Position numbers and translations under genes: made by a program. 64,000 nt of DNA from Aestuariimicrobium sp. p3-SID1156 (GTDB taxonomy: Bacteria; Actinomycetota; Actinomycetes; Propionibacteriales; Propionibacteriaceae): the NCBI RefSeq assembly GCF_025144225.1, contig NZ_JALXXB010000002.1:124001-188000 (forward strand), given 5' to 3'. Below the pieces are notes generated by a model, which was not told the origin of the DNA, did no database searches, and worked only from the letters and a program-made list of their open reading frames with translations. The stretch's first letter is position 1, and each line of letters begins with the position of its first letter. Of this stretch, positions 8,373 to 18,085 are shown piece by piece.

Positions 8373-9380
8373 ATGGCCTTCTTCGACCTGCCCCTGGACA
8401 AACTCCGCGCCTACCGCCCGGAGGTGAGCAGGCCTGATGACTTCGAGGAGTTCTGGCGTCGAACCATCGACGACACCCGTGCGCACGACCTCAACGTGCG
8501 CACTGTCGCCGTCGACAACCGCCAGCCGCTGGTTGACGCCCAGGATGTCACCTTCGCAGGCTACGGCGGACAGGACATCCACGCCTGGCTGCTGGCCCCC
8601 GCGGGAGCGAAGGAGCCGATGCCCTGCGTGGTCTCCGCCATCGGGTACACCGGCGGACGTGGCTTCCCCTTCGTCACCCCCTGGGTCGCCGCAGGGTTCG
8701 CCCACCTCGTCCTGGACACCCGCGGGCAGGGCTGGGGGACGCCGACGCTGTGGGCGTCCACCCCGGACAACGACCCGAACGCCGGGATGAACAGCCACCC
8801 CGGCATGATGACGCGCGGCATCTCCAGCCCGGACACCTATTACTACCGTCGCGCCTACATGGACGCGCTCCGTGGGCTGGAGGCGGCCCGTGAGTTCGAC
8901 ATCGTCGACTCCACCCGCATCGTGGCGCAGGGAGGCAGCCAGGGCGGCGGGCTCGCGATCGCCATGGCCGGGCTGGCGCCCCTGGCCAACCTCTCCCTGG
9001 CCGGGGCCCTGGTCGACGTGCCCTTCCTCTGCCACTTCGAACGCGCCATCACCCTCACCAATGACGGCCCCTACAAGGAGATCTCCGAGCTGGCGCGCCG
9101 TCATCCCGGTTTCCTCGACACCATGCTGAAGACCCTGCCCTACTTCGACGGGGTGAACCTGGCGCGGTACGCCGAGGTGCCAGCCCTGTTCAGCGTGGGC
9201 CTGATGGACACCGTCTGCGCGCCCTCGACCGTCTTCGCGGCCTACAACAACTGGTCCGATGCGCACGAGGAGACCCCGGACACCGACATCAAGGTCTACC
9301 CGCACAGCGGTCACGAGGGTGGCCAGAACGTGCACCAGTGGGCGGCGCTGGGCTGGCTACTGGACAAGTTCGGGGACTGA
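8373..9380 (+). CDS. Acetylxylan esterase / cephalosporin-C deacetylase family (CE7)
   Basis: 335-residue esterase of carbohydrate esterase family 7, which removes acetyl groups from xylo-oligosaccharides and from cephalosporins. The nucleophile elbow is GGSQGGG with Ser189; the Asp is probably in LMDTVCAPST, and the His in HSGHEGG near the C-terminus. The family's early DFEEFWRRT and the RGQGW motif are also present. There is no signal peptide, so it is likely intracellular and works on imported acetylated sugars. The start at ATG 8373 matches the family N-terminus; an in-frame upstream codon at 8337 would overlap sixA. Confidence 0.88.
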   Translation: MAFFDLPLDKLRAYRPEVSRPDDFEEFWRRTIDDTRAHDLNVRTVAVDNRQPLVDAQDVTFAGYGGQDIHAWLLAPAGAKEPMPCVVSAIGYTGGRGFPFVTPWVAAGFAHLVLDTRGQGWGTPTLWASTPDNDPNAGMNSHPGMMTRGISSPDTYYYRRAYMDALRGLEAAREFDIVDSTRIVAQGGSQGGGLAIAMAGLAPLANLSLAGALVDVPFLCHFERAITLTNDGPYKEISELARRHPGFLDTMLKTLPYFDGVNLARYAEVPALFSVGLMDTVCAPSTVFAAYNNWSDAHEETPDTDIKVYPHSGHEGGQNVHQWAALGWLLDKFGD

Positions 9381-9384
9381 ATCC

Positions 9385-9921
9385 TCAGCCGACCGAGTCG
9401 ACCGGGTGCCCGTCCTCCAGGTAGAGGAACACGCCATCGGCCCTCAGCGCGGCCCGCACCCGGCGGCGCACCCGTTTGCGCAGCAGGTCAAGAGCCTCCT
9501 CCACCGGGAGGAATCTGCAGTCGCTGATCTCCTCGGGCTGCAAGCGGATCGTGGCCTTCTGTTGCTCAGTGACGACGCCGCAGTGGAAGAGGAAACGGAT
9601 GCCCAGCGGCTCGTCCAGAGAAGGGTCATCAGAATCATGCCTGGCGCCGCGGGTGTCGACCACCACCAGCCGCCCGGAGCGGACAGCCAGACCGGTCTCC
9701 TCGAGGACTTCGCGCTGGCAGGCCTCCCAGGGGGTCTCGCCAGAGGCCTCCATGATGCCGCCGGGAATGGTCCACCCGGACTTGTAGGTCGGCTTGAGCA
9801 CCAGCAGCTGGCCGCGCTCGTCGAAGACCATCGCCCCGCACGAGACCGGAATCGTCGGCAGGGCCCAGTCAATGCCCTCGACGGGCATCCTGGGCTCGTC
9901 ATCCTGTCCCGGAGTACTCAT
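9385..9921 (-). CDS. Nudix hydrolase
   Basis: 178-residue Nudix protein that should hydrolyse a nucleoside diphosphate linked to another group. The Nudix box is GGIMEASGETPWEACQREV followed by LEETGL, with all the acidic metal ligands; it has one extra residue between the GG and the GE pair relative to the commonest spacing. The ATG at 9921 overlaps the stop of the upstream methyltransferase gene (ATGA), so the two are probably translationally coupled. The substrate is unknown. It ends 4 bases from the convergent esterase gene. Confidence 0.85.
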   Translation of the reverse strand: MSTPGQDDEPRMPVEGIDWALPTIPVSCGAMVFDERGQLLVLKPTYKSGWTIPGGIMEASGETPWEACQREVLEETGLAVRSGRLVVVDTRGARHDSDDPSLDEPLGIRFLFHCGVVTEQQKATIRLQPEEISDCRFLPVEEALDLLRKRVRRRVRAALRADGVFLYLEDGHPVDSVG

Positions 9922-10898
9922 CGGACCGCCACCACCAGGTCGCGCTGAATGGAGGAATCCACGCGGTGGCTGAAGTCCAGCCACGGTCCCCCCTCCATCA
10001 CCCGCAGGTCCAGCTGATGCAGTGAGCTGACCAGCGTCTCGCGGGCCAGCCCGTGGGTGTTCCAGGACAGCCCGATCGCACCGCCCGGCTTCAACTGGGA
10101 CACCCAGACCGGAAGCGCCTCCTCGAGCAGGGCCTGCGGGGAACGGTCACGGCGGGCGTCCCGATCAGCTGCCCCGTGGACCACGCCGTAGGGAAGATCA
10201 GCCACCACGGCGTCGAACGTGCGGCGCCCCCAGAGCTGGGCAGAGGTACGGGTGTCGCCGGTGAAGACGCCCAGGGTGAGCGGACGCCGACCAGGCAGCC
10301 GTACGGTGGCATCGAAACGCCTGCCCAGCGACCTGCCCTCCCGCCGCACCGGGGTCATGTCGGCGGTGTGCTTCAGCCGCTTGCGGCGAAGCCAGGTCTT
10401 GAGGAAGGCCGCCATCTGCTCGACCGCCTTCGGATCACCCTCGACACCGAATCCGTCATGACCCAACATCCAGGCCGTGGTCAGCGTCGTGCCGCGACCG
10501 GCCAGCGGGTCGAGCACCTCCAGCGCCCCGCCAGAACCTCTGACCTGCGCCAGCGTGACGTTCAGCAGCAGCCGGGTGAACTGCTCATTGGTCTTGCCCG
10601 GGTATTTGGGGATCGTGACCAGGTCCTCATCCAGCCAGTCGGTGCGGGGGAGTTCGACCGGACGCAGCAGCTCACCCTCGACCTCGAAGAGCGCCAAACT
10701 CGCCGACGCGCGTGCCACGACCTCGCTGTCCAGCGTCGGGGTCTGGAAGGAGAGATAGCCGACCCCGGCCACCGTCCGCGCTTCGACCGACGTCAGGCCG
10801 GGGTGACAGATGGCCAGTTCGGCCGCGGCGAGTCGATCGGACTCGCCGGCATAGACCCGGTTCGCAGCCGGCGCCAGCAGCAGCAGGTAGGTGCTCAA
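9918..10898 (-). CDS. TRM11-like SAM-dependent methyltransferase
   Basis: 326-residue RNA/DNA methyltransferase-like protein. The C-terminal Rossmann-type domain has a SAM-binding [14 protein letters not shown] loop (about residue 150) and the catalytic motif DLPYG, as in TRM11-type guanosine-N2 tRNA methylases; the N-terminal 120 residues are a variable domain. The start is taken as TTG 10898, whose TTGA overlaps the stop of ppa; the frame is open further upstream but would run through ppa. Its place in a ppa-methylase-Nudix operon suggests constitutive expression. The actual target, tRNA or other, is inferred. Confidence 0.75.
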   Translation of the reverse strand: MSTYLLLLAPAANRVYAGESDRLAAAELAICHPGLTSVEARTVAGVGYLSFQTPTLDSEVVARASASLALFEVEGELLRPVELPRTDWLDEDLVTIPKYPGKTNEQFTRLLLNVTLAQVRGSGGALEVLDPLAGRGTTLTTAWMLGHDGFGVEGDPKAVEQMAAFLKTWLRRKRLKHTADMTPVRREGRSLGRRFDATVRLPGRRPLTLGVFTGDTRTSAQLWGRRTFDAVVADLPYGVVHGAADRDARRDRSPQALLEEALPVWVSQLKPGGAIGLSWNTHGLARETLVSSLHQLDLRVMEGGPWLDFSHRVDSSIQRDLVVAVR

Positions 10899-11455
10899 GC
10901 CAGGTTGGCGTGGTGGTGCTCGTAGGGGGTGCCCTTGGCGCGCTCGATGGAGTTGGCGATCTCCTGCTCCGCCTCGGCGCGGCCCACCCAGGTGGCGCCC
11001 TCCACCGACTTGCCGGGCTCCAGATCCTTGTAGACGGTGAAGAAGTGCTCGATCTCGAGCAGCATCATCTCGGAGACCGAGTCGATGTCTGTGATGTGGT
11101 TCTGGCGCTTGTCGGCGGTCGGGATGCACAGCACCTTGTCGTCACCGCCCATCTCGTCGCGCATGCGGAACATCGCCACGGCGCGGCACTCGATGAGGCA
11201 GCCGGGGAAGGTCGGCTCGGGCACCAGCACGAGGGCGTCGAGCGGGTCACCATCCTCACCCAGGGTGCCCTCGACGAATCCGTAGTCGTAGGGGTACTGG
11301 GTGGACGTGAAGAGCGTCCGGTCAAGTCGGATGCGACCAGTGTTGTGGTCCATCTCGTACTTGTTCTTGGTGCCCTTGGGGATCTCGATGGTGACGTCGA
11401 ATCGCGGTCCATCAGGGATGGGTGCGAACTCGACCGACCTGGTCTCGTTGGTCAA
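10895..11455 (-). CDS. ppa: Inorganic pyrophosphatase (class I)
   Basis: 186-residue soluble pyrophosphatase that hydrolyses PPi to two phosphates and pulls biosynthetic reactions forward. The metal-binding signature [10 protein letters not shown] is present, as are the [13 protein letters not shown] and YPYDYGF segments characteristic of family I. The start is TTG 11455, preceded by AGAGAAGAG; it adds about 19 residues before the conserved [10 protein letters not shown] core, a modest extension that should be checked. It is divergent from dacB with 67 bases between the starts, and couples to the methylase gene by a TTGA overlap. Confidence 0.93.
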   Translation of the reverse strand: MTNETRSVEFAPIPDGPRFDVTIEIPKGTKNKYEMDHNTGRIRLDRTLFTSTQYPYDYGFVEGTLGEDGDPLDALVLVPEPTFPGCLIECRAVAMFRMRDEMGGDDKVLCIPTADKRQNHITDIDSVSEMMLLEIEHFFTVYKDLEPGKSVEGATWVGRAEAEQEIANSIERAKGTPYEHHHANLA

Positions 11456-11522
11456 GGCTGGCTCTTCTCTATGATGGGTTCACCCTCGTCGGGGGCCAGC
11501 TTACCGCGTTCGGAGGTTTCCC

Positions 11523-12953
11523 ATGACCCAGCCACGGGGCCGCAGTCGCGTGGCCGTGGCCATTGTGGCGATGGCCACAAGCGGGCTGGTCGCCACCGCC
11601 TTCCTGGCACGCGAACCGCTGATGCACGCCGCCGGCCTGCGTGGGGGTCCCCTGCCTCCCGCCTCTTCCACCCAGTTCAGCCCCACCGGGACGCCTTCGC
11701 CTGCTGCTTCAGGCCCTTCTGCCGATCCGGCGACGATGCCCCCAGCCGCCCTGGCCTCCGCCTCGGTACCGGTGGACCCTGCGAAGCTGTCCCAACGTAT
11801 CACCTCGGTGCCCCGTAGGTTCGGGGGACGGTCGTCAGCAATGGTGCTCGACACCGCCTCCGGTCGCGTCCTGCACCAGGACCACCAGTCCGAGTTGTTC
11901 ACCCCGGCCTCGAACATGAAGACGTTGACGGTATTGGGGGCGCTGCATTCGATGGAGTCCTCGACACAGTTCGAGACCTCGGTCACCTCGCCCGCCCCGG
12001 GACGCCTGGTGCTGCGCGGTGGGGGCGATCCCTTCCTGCGCACCGTCCCCGACCCGAAGGTGCCCGAGCTCGCCAGCCTGCGCATCCTCGCCGAGCTCAC
12101 CGCGAAGGAGCTCAAGGAGGAGGGCCGGACCAGCGTCACGCTCGGCTTCGACGACTCCCTGTTCACCGGCCCGGCCTGGGCGCCGAGCTGGCCCGCCCAC
12201 TACAACGACCAGGTGACCCCGATCTCAGCCCTCATGGTTGACGGGGGCCGCGGCATCAAGCCCGACGGGACCGTGACCAACCCGGCGCGCTCCCAGACGC
12301 CCGCGCTGGCTGCCGCTCAGGCCTTCGCCGCCCAGCTCAAGACCCAGGGCATCACCGTCACCGGCTCTCCCACGGCAGCCAGGGCCGCCGGGGACCGCGT
12401 GGCATCGGTGCAATCCGCCGAGCTCGATCAACTTGTCACCCTGGCCATGGTCCACTCGGACAACACCGCCACAGAGATGCTGCTGCGCCAGGTCGCTCTG
12501 GCATCAGGCAGGCCGGGAAGCTTCGACGGTGGAACGCAGGCTCTGCAATCGATCCTGGGTGAGCTGGGTATCTGGCAGCAGGGCGCGGTGCTCCGCGATG
12601 GTTGCGGGCTTTCCCGCGGCACTCGGATCACCCCGACGATGCTGGCCGGCGCCTGGCAGAAGATCGCGACCACCCCGCGACTGCGGACCCTGGTCACGGC
12701 CACCCCGGTGGCCGGTGTCTCGGGCACCCTCCATGATCGTTTTCTGGTCGACGAAGCCCTGGGCGGACGAGGTCGGGTGCACGCGAAGACGGGAACGCTG
12801 TCGGAGATCTCGAGCCTGTCGGGCTGGACGGTGACCCGCTCCGGGCAGAGCTTGGTGGTGGTGCTCATGGTCAACGAGTCGAAGAATGACTGGTGGGCGC
12901 GAGCCTGGATCGACACCGTGGCGGCCCGGATCAGCGAGTGCGGCTGCTCATGA
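11523..12953 (+). CDS. dacB: D-alanyl-D-alanine carboxypeptidase/endopeptidase (PBP4 type)
   Basis: 476-residue penicillin-binding protein of peptidase family S13, which trims D-Ala from peptidoglycan stem peptides and cleaves cross-bridges. The three active-site motifs are visible: SNMK (Ser130, Lys133), SDN (312-314) and KTG (422-424). An N-terminal hydrophobic segment (VAVAIVAMATSGLVATAFLA) serves as a signal or anchor and is followed by a Pro/Ser-rich linker of about 55 residues, so the enzyme acts outside the membrane. Its stop overlaps the start of the zincin gene (ATGA), beginning a dacB-zincin-tilS-hpt operon. Confidence 0.92.
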   Translation: MTQPRGRSRVAVAIVAMATSGLVATAFLAREPLMHAAGLRGGPLPPASSTQFSPTGTPSPAASGPSADPATMPPAALASASVPVDPAKLSQRITSVPRRFGGRSSAMVLDTASGRVLHQDHQSELFTPASNMKTLTVLGALHSMESSTQFETSVTSPAPGRLVLRGGGDPFLRTVPDPKVPELASLRILAELTAKELKEEGRTSVTLGFDDSLFTGPAWAPSWPAHYNDQVTPISALMVDGGRGIKPDGTVTNPARSQTPALAAAQAFAAQLKTQGITVTGSPTAARAAGDRVASVQSAELDQLVTLAMVHSDNTATEMLLRQVALASGRPGSFDGGTQALQSILGELGIWQQGAVLRDGCGLSRGTRITPTMLAGAWQKIATTPRLRTLVTATPVAGVSGTLHDRFLVDEALGGRGRVHAKTGTLSEISSLSGWTVTRSGQSLVVVLMVNESKNDWWARAWIDTVAARISECGCS

Positions 12954-13966
12954 GCCTGCCCTGGATCGACTGGGAGCTTGCTGGCCGCACCGCCGCCCGA
13001 CTGGTACCGCCCGGCCCCCGCGCCACCCGTGCTGAACGTGCCGAGTGCGTGGCTGACCTGCGCGAGGCTGCCCTGCGCGCGCCCGCGCTGGTGTCGGAAG
13101 CCACCGGCCTGCCGCTGGCGTCCGGCGGCCTGGACCTCGTGCTGGATCGCCCACGCTGGGCGCAGTCGATGGTCCAGACCGCCCCGGCGTTGTGGGAACA
13201 GCTGGGCGGCGTGCGCACGCCCACGTTGGGTGGACGTGTGAAGGGGCGTGCTGCAGCCACCCAGCTCGGCGCCGGGCTGGCCGTGCTGGGCACCAGGATC
13301 CTCGGCCAGTTCGAGCCCTTCGCCGACCCCTCACGGTTGCTGCTGGTGGCCCCCAATGTGATGCTCGCGGAGCGTCAGATGGGCGTGGAGCCGCGAGATT
13401 TCCGGCAGTGGGTGTGCCTGCACGAGCAGACCCACCGGGTCCAGTTCGAGGCCGCACCCTGGTTGCCGACGCACCTGCTCGCGCTGGTCTCCACGGTGCT
13501 GGCGGCGGAGGAGCGCGCCGATGAGAGGGTCCTGGACATCCTGGGGCGACTCGGTCGGGATGCCTCCGCAGCCGGGGACAGGTTCAGCAATGGCATGCTC
13601 ATGGACCTGCTCGCAGCTCCTGGCGCCCGCACCGCCCTTGACCGGGCGATGGCCCTGATGACGCTGCTGGAGGGCCACGCCGACGTGGTGATGGACCTGG
13701 CCGGTCCCGAGGTCATCCCGTCGTTGGGGACCATCCGTCGCCGCTTTGAGGGGCGCCGGGATTCGGGCGGGAGACATGCCCTGGTGGGGCGCCTGGTGGG
13801 GATGGACGCCAAACTCGCCCAGTACCGCGACGGTGCCGCCTTCTGTCGGGCCGTGATCGACAGTGCCGGTCACCGCGCGATGAACAAGGTCTTCGAGGGC
13901 CCCGAGAACCTGCCGACAAGGGCGGAGCTGGCGAATCCGGCTGCCTGGTTGGCCCGGATTCTCTGA
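12950..13966 (+). CDS. Zincin-type metalloprotease, actinobacterial F420-locus family
   Basis: 338-residue protein of the family annotated as zinc-dependent metalloprotease or coenzyme F420 biosynthesis-associated protein. It has one HExxH zinc site, HEQTHRVQFE (His158-His162), with a likely downstream Glu/Asp ligand in the EGHADVVMD helix. The placement between dacB and tilS is conserved in many actinobacteria. The family name comes from gene neighbourhood; no peptidase or F420 role is demonstrated by the sequence, and no F420 genes lie in the window. The start is fixed by the ATGA overlap with dacB. Confidence 0.82.
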   Translation: MSLPWIDWELAGRTAARLVPPGPRATRAERAECVADLREAALRAPALVSEATGLPLASGGLDLVLDRPRWAQSMVQTAPALWEQLGGVRTPTLGGRVKGRAAATQLGAGLAVLGTRILGQFEPFADPSRLLLVAPNVMLAERQMGVEPRDFRQWVCLHEQTHRVQFEAAPWLPTHLLALVSTVLAAEERADERVLDILGRLGRDASAAGDRFSNGMLMDLLAAPGARTALDRAMALMTLLEGHADVVMDLAGPEVIPSLGTIRRRFEGRRDSGGRHALVGRLVGMDAKLAQYRDGAAFCRAVIDSAGHRAMNKVFEGPENLPTRAELANPAAWLARIL

Positions 13967-14964
13967 TGGCCCGCCGGGAGCTGGGCCCCGCCGGTTTCGA
14001 GGTGGCGCGTGCGGTGCGGGATGCGCTGGCCGGGGTCCGCAGACAGACCATGATCATCGGTGTCTCGGGAGGCGCCGACTCCATGGCCCTGGCGGCAGCC
14101 GTGGCCTGGGAACAGCGGCGACGGGAACGCGCGGGGGAGCCAGCCCTCCATGGCAGGGCGGTTGTTGTTGATCATGGAATCCAGCCAGGTTCCGCCGCGG
14201 TGGCTGATGCCGTCGCCGGGCGGGTCCAGCAGCTCGGTCTCGGGTCTGAGGTGTTCCGGGTCCGCATTGCTCCGGATGCCCTCGGTGGCCCCGAGGCGGC
14301 CGCCCGTGAGGCCCGCTACGCCGCCCTTCGCCGCGCGGCAGGGGGTGGGGTGATCGTGGTCGGCCACACCCTCGACGACCAGGCCGAGACGGTGCTGCTG
14401 GGCCTGGCCCGAGGGTCAGGCACTCGCTCCCTGGCGGGAATGGCACCACGATCAGGAGACCTCCTGCGTCCGCTGTTGACAGTGCGACGTGCCATCACGC
14501 GGCAGGCCTGTCGGGAGTGGGGGATTGAGGTCTGGGAGGACCCGCACAACGAGTCCGACGACTACACGCGGGTGCGCGTCCGCAAACATGTCCTGCCGAT
14601 CGTGGAGAGCCAACTCGGCCCGGGTGTCGCAGAGTCATTGGCCCGTACGGCCGTCCTGGCGCGCGCGGACGCCGAAGCCCTGGAGCAGTGGGCCGCGCGC
14701 GAACTCGTCCTGGCCCGGTCAGGGGCCACGGAGGCCGGCTCGCCGCTTGACTGCGCCCATCTCGCGACCCTGCCCACCGCAGTGCTGGGGCGCGTCCTCA
14801 AGGGGTGGCTGGAAGAGTCCGGCGGACGTGACCTGACCAGCGACCATGTCCGGGCGGTCGCGGCTCTGGTGACAGCGTGGCGAGGCCAGGGGGCGGTGGC
14901 GATACCGGGTGGTGAGGTCGTGCGGCGCGAGGGCAGGCTGCACGCCACCGCTCGGAATCTGTAG
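13966..14964 (+). CDS. tilS: tRNA(Ile)-lysidine synthetase
   Basis: 332-residue ATP-pyrophosphatase that modifies C34 of the CAU-anticodon tRNA-Ile to lysidine, switching decoding from AUG to AUA. The PP-loop IIGVSGGADSMALA lies at about residues 24-37, and HTLDDQAETVLLGLARGSG is the second conserved segment. The C-terminal domain (from about residue 230) is the short actinobacterial form. The start overlaps the preceding stop by one base (TGATG). An essential housekeeping gene in most bacteria. Confidence 0.93.
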   Translation: MARRELGPAGFEVARAVRDALAGVRRQTMIIGVSGGADSMALAAAVAWEQRRRERAGEPALHGRAVVVDHGIQPGSAAVADAVAGRVQQLGLGSEVFRVRIAPDALGGPEAAAREARYAALRRAAGGGVIVVGHTLDDQAETVLLGLARGSGTRSLAGMAPRSGDLLRPLLTVRRAITRQACREWGIEVWEDPHNESDDYTRVRVRKHVLPIVESQLGPGVAESLARTAVLARADAEALEQWAARELVLARSGATEAGSPLDCAHLATLPTAVLGRVLKGWLEESGGRDLTSDHVRAVAALVTAWRGQGAVAIPGGEVVRREGRLHATARNL

Positions 14965-14973
14965 GCTGGGCGC

Positions 14974-15525
14974 ATGGATGCGACCGACATTGCGCAGGAT
15001 CTGGAGCACGTCCTCTACACCGCTGAGCAGGTGGATGGGCGCCTGAAGGAGGTCGCCGCCCAGATCGACGCCGACTATGCCGGACGCGAAGTGCTGCTCG
15101 TGGGCGTCCTGAACGGTGCGGTCATGGTGATGGCCGACCTGTCGCGAGCCCTGAAGAGCCACTGCACCATGGATTGGATGGCGGTCTCGTCCTACGGCTC
15201 GGGCACCAAGAGCTCCGGGGTGGTCCGCATCCTCAAGGATCTCTCCACCGACATCCTCGACAAGGACGTCCTCATCGTCGAGGACATCGTCGACACCGGG
15301 CTGACGCTGAGCTACCTGGTGCAGAACCTTCAGTCGCGGGGACCTGCGTCGGTGGAAATCATGACCATGTTCCGCAAGCCGGAAGCACAGACCAGTGACG
15401 TCGATGTGAAGTACGTCGGCTTCGACATTCCCAACGAGTTCGTCGTGGGTTACGGCCTCGACTACGCCGGGCGCTACCGCAACCTGCGTGACGTCGGCAC
15501 CCTGGCTGCGCACGTCTACAGCTGA
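14974..15525 (+). CDS. hpt: Hypoxanthine phosphoribosyltransferase
   Basis: 183-residue purine-salvage enzyme that joins hypoxanthine or guanine to PRPP. The PRPP-binding loop is VLIVEDIVDTGLTLS (about residues 99-113), and the flexible active-site loop and the C-terminal FVVGYGLDYAGRYRNL are typical. It follows tilS by 9 bases, the common actinobacterial order. In many relatives ftsH comes next; here ftsH is 5.9 kb away. Confidence 0.95.
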   Translation: MDATDIAQDLEHVLYTAEQVDGRLKEVAAQIDADYAGREVLLVGVLNGAVMVMADLSRALKSHCTMDWMAVSSYGSGTKSSGVVRILKDLSTDILDKDVLIVEDIVDTGLTLSYLVQNLQSRGPASVEIMTMFRKPEAQTSDVDVKYVGFDIPNEFVVGYGLDYAGRYRNLRDVGTLAAHVYS

Positions 15526-15562
15526 GGTCCCCTGCTGATCCCCATGGTGGGCTGCCCTGCTC

Positions 15563-16732
15563 TCAGTGCGTGATGCTGCCCAGGCGTAGTGGGCGAACGC
15601 CCTCGGTCTCGTCGACGAGCTGGGTGGCCACATGATGGGACGCCAGCCGAGCCGCACCCAGGGCCGCTCCGAACTGGTCGAAGTTGCTGACCATGAGCTT
15701 GGGCGGGATCTGGACGCTCTCCTGCAGCGCGGCCCGCATGTCCTCGATGAAGATCGGCGCCAGGGGGGCGAAGGAGCCGCTGATCACGATCACCTCTGGG
15801 TCGATCAGGCAGGCTGAGAGGGAAACCACCTTGGCGAGGGTCACCATGTCCTCGCGCAGCTGCTGCACAGTCCTCTCCTCGCCCCGGTAGGCGGCTTGGA
15901 GGGCTGCCCCGTAGGGATCCTTCTCGTCCTTCCAGGTCAGCATCCATCGGGGCACAATGGTGGTCAGCTCGGGCTGCTTGGACATGTCGCCGGCGAGGTC
16001 ATGGGCCCCGCGGCGCACCTTGCCCTCGTTGAAGACGCCGAAGTTCGAGCGCCGTCCCAGGTGCACTATCAGCATCTCCTGGGAGCCCTTGGCCACCCCG
16101 GCGACGTGTTCGGCCCAGGTCCAGGCGTGGATGTCGTTCTTGATGAGGAGTCGGCCGGGGATGAGGTCTCCGAACAGGTCTGCGATGTGCTGTCCTTCCC
16201 ATTCCGGAATCGCGACCGAGCGCTCGATGGTTCCATCGGGGGTGACGGGGCCGCTCACAGCCACTCCGGTCATCCAGACGCCGGCGGGGTCGGTGTCTCC
16301 GATGACGACCTCCATGAGCTCGGCAACCGCCTGCCGGCGGTCCTCGTGGGTGGGATTGTCAGGCAGCCTGACCTCATGGCGTGACTCGATGGTGTTGTCC
16401 AGGTGGTTTCGCTGGGCCCTGAACCATCGAGGGCCGAAGTCGAGCCCGAGGATGTGGGCGTCGATGCGCTTCAGCGAGTACAGCTTGGCGGGGCGGCCAC
16501 GTCCGGAGTTGGCATCCGGATCATGGACGACGATCCAGTTCTTCTCCTCAAGGTCGCCCAGGACACCCCGGACCGTGGCGGGGGTCAATCCGGTCGCTTC
16601 GGAGAGTTCAGAGATGCGCCAGCGTCGGGCGAAATCTGTGGGTTCGTACCATTCGGAACCGTTCATGATCCTGAGCACCAGGACTTCATTCCACTGGCGC
16701 ACAGAACTCGGGTCGGCGGCATACAGACTCAC
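15563..16732 (-). CDS. ROK-family transcriptional regulator without the zinc motif
   Basis: 389-residue regulator. The first 80 residues form a winged HTH (ISELSEATGLTPATVRGVLGD), and the rest is a ROK (repressor/ORF/kinase) sugar-kinase-like fold. The phosphate loop, usually GxGxGxG, reads HLGRRSNFGVF, and the CxCGxxGCxE zinc motif of most ROK proteins is absent, so it should not be a kinase and may bind ligand differently. The start is GTG 16732 with AAGGGTGG upstream. It is the last gene of the run glpX-DUF4921-ROK on the same strand (33 bases after the DUF4921 gene), so it may control that operon. Confidence 0.82.
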   Translation of the reverse strand: MSLYAADPSSVRQWNEVLVLRIMNGSEWYEPTDFARRWRISELSEATGLTPATVRGVLGDLEEKNWIVVHDPDANSGRGRPAKLYSLKRIDAHILGLDFGPRWFRAQRNHLDNTIESRHEVRLPDNPTHEDRRQAVAELMEVVIGDTDPAGVWMTGVAVSGPVTPDGTIERSVAIPEWEGQHIADLFGDLIPGRLLIKNDIHAWTWAEHVAGVAKGSQEMLIVHLGRRSNFGVFNEGKVRRGAHDLAGDMSKQPELTTIVPRWMLTWKDEKDPYGAALQAAYRGEERTVQQLREDMVTLAKVVSLSACLIDPEVIVISGSFAPLAPIFIEDMRAALQESVQIPPKLMVSNFDQFGAALGAARLASHHVATQLVDETEGVRPLRLGSITH

Positions 16733-16765
16733 GGCAAGCCACCCTTGCGCAGTGAGCGGGCTGGG

Positions 16766-18085
16766 TCAACCCTGCGGGCGTGAATATCTCAACGGGTGCT
16801 GCGAAATTCGGCACTCATCGCCGATAAGTCCAACACTGACAATGTTTCGGTCGCGTAGCTCTCTGAGGCGGGGGATCAGGAGGTCTTTGAGCGCGGCCGG
16901 CGAGATGGTGTTGACGTTGATCTTGGTTGCCCCTTCGAAGCCAGCGAGGGTCGACACGCGCCATTTGATGTTGATGTACCAGGGCAGCGGGATGCCCACC
17001 CGATGCGGGCGCTGGTGCCATTCCTCGTTTGAGGCCACATCAGCGCCGGTAGCGGCATGCAGGGCGTGGACCAGGTCGCTCATGCCGTCGACCTCGATGG
17101 GGTCCATCAGCCACGGGTCGCAGACCGGGGAGGTGGAGAGCACCTTGATGGTCGGGTAGCGGTGCCCGAAGCCGGCGATCGCAATCGCGTGGTCGTTCTG
17201 GGCAAGCACCAGGTGATGGTGGATGGCCGGCTGCATCACCCGAGTATTGAACATCCCCGGCTGCTGGATCTCGCGGGTCAGTGCCCGCTGGTTGCTGCCG
17301 CCGTATTCGTCGATTGCCACCAACTGCTTGTGCAGGTGGTCGAAGGATGCGCCCGCGGGTGTCAGCCAGTTCTGGAAGACAGCCACATGCCGTGCCCGGG
17401 GTATCGTCTCCAGCAGGCGCTGCAGGGCTGAAATCGTGAACCGAGTGTACTGGCGGTGCTCCTCGACGGTGAGTGTGCCGGCGGAGGCCAACTGGCTGGT
17501 GTCGGTGGCGTCGTCCACCAGATGTCGCCTGGCCACCACGACATCGTGGCCGCCACCGAAGAACCCACTGGCGCGGGAGATGACCTCCTTCTCACCGAGC
17601 GCCTCGATCTCGGCATCCGAGAGCCCCGAGATGCGTAGCTTGCCCTTCTGTACGGCCAGCACGTGCTCGCGACCGGCCGGTGTCGACAGGTAGCCCGCCC
17701 GGCGCGCGGCAGTGGTGGGGTCCAGCTCATAGCCGTGGTTGAGGTGCCAGTAGTCGTAGCTGAGGATCTCGAAGAGGTTGGGGATGCAGCGGAACTCGGC
17801 GACAGTGTCGAAGAGTTCCTCGGCCCGGACACCCTCGAGCTGTCGCCACTGGCCTCCCTCCCGGACCAGCCGCGACTTCTCCGGAGGGGTCTCGAGGTAG
17901 CGCGTGTGGCAGAAGGCGCACAGCCGATCGTGCTCGGCCGGGTCCACCGGCTGTGGTGCAGGGCCGGTGATCCCGAGCGGGCGGTTGCCGCGCCCGGGGA
18001 CGGTCCAGACCTCATTGCCGCTGATCGGGTGCCGCTGTTTGACGGTCCCCTCAGACATCACCCGGAGGAACTCTGAGTTGGTCAC
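16766..18085 (-). CDS. DUF4921-type protein, galactose-1-phosphate uridylyltransferase/HIT-like
   Basis: 439-residue protein that looks like the actinobacterial DUF4921 family, a relative of GalT. A CAFC zinc-type pair occurs near residue 45, and a histidine cluster [10 protein letters not shown] (about residue 255) is in the place of the nucleotidyl-accepting HxH motif; a later [13 protein letters not shown] segment also aligns with the GalT second half. The start is taken as GTG 18085, overlapping the glpX stop (GTGA); ATG 18058 is an alternative. Because key GalT residues are altered, nucleotidyl transfer to a hexose phosphate is only a guess. It is coupled to glpX. Confidence 0.7.
   Translation of the reverse strand: MTNSEFLRVMSEGTVKQRHPISGNEVWTVPGRGNRPLGITGPAPQPVDPAEHDRLCAFCHTRYLETPPEKSRLVREGGQWRQLEGVRAEELFDTVAEFRCIPNLFEILSYDYWHLNHGYELDPTTAARRAGYLSTPAGREHVLAVQKGKLRISGLSDAEIEALGEKEVISRASGFFGGGHDVVVARRHLVDDATDTSQLASAGTLTVEEHRQYTRFTISALQRLLETIPRARHVAVFQNWLTPAGASFDHLHKQLVAIDEYGGSNQRALTREIQQPGMFNTRVMQPAIHHHLVLAQNDHAIAIAGFGHRYPTIKVLSTSPVCDPWLMDPIEVDGMSDLVHALHAATGADVASNEEWHQRPHRVGIPLPWYINIKWRVSTLAGFEGATKINVNTISPAALKDLLIPRLRELRDRNIVSVGLIGDECRISQHPLRYSRPQG

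Noticed and set aside
16766..18085. Calling the DUF4921 gene galT
   Set aside because: The zinc Cys pair and His cluster are GalT-like, but the exact HPHGQ signature is absent, so a confident gene symbol is not supported.
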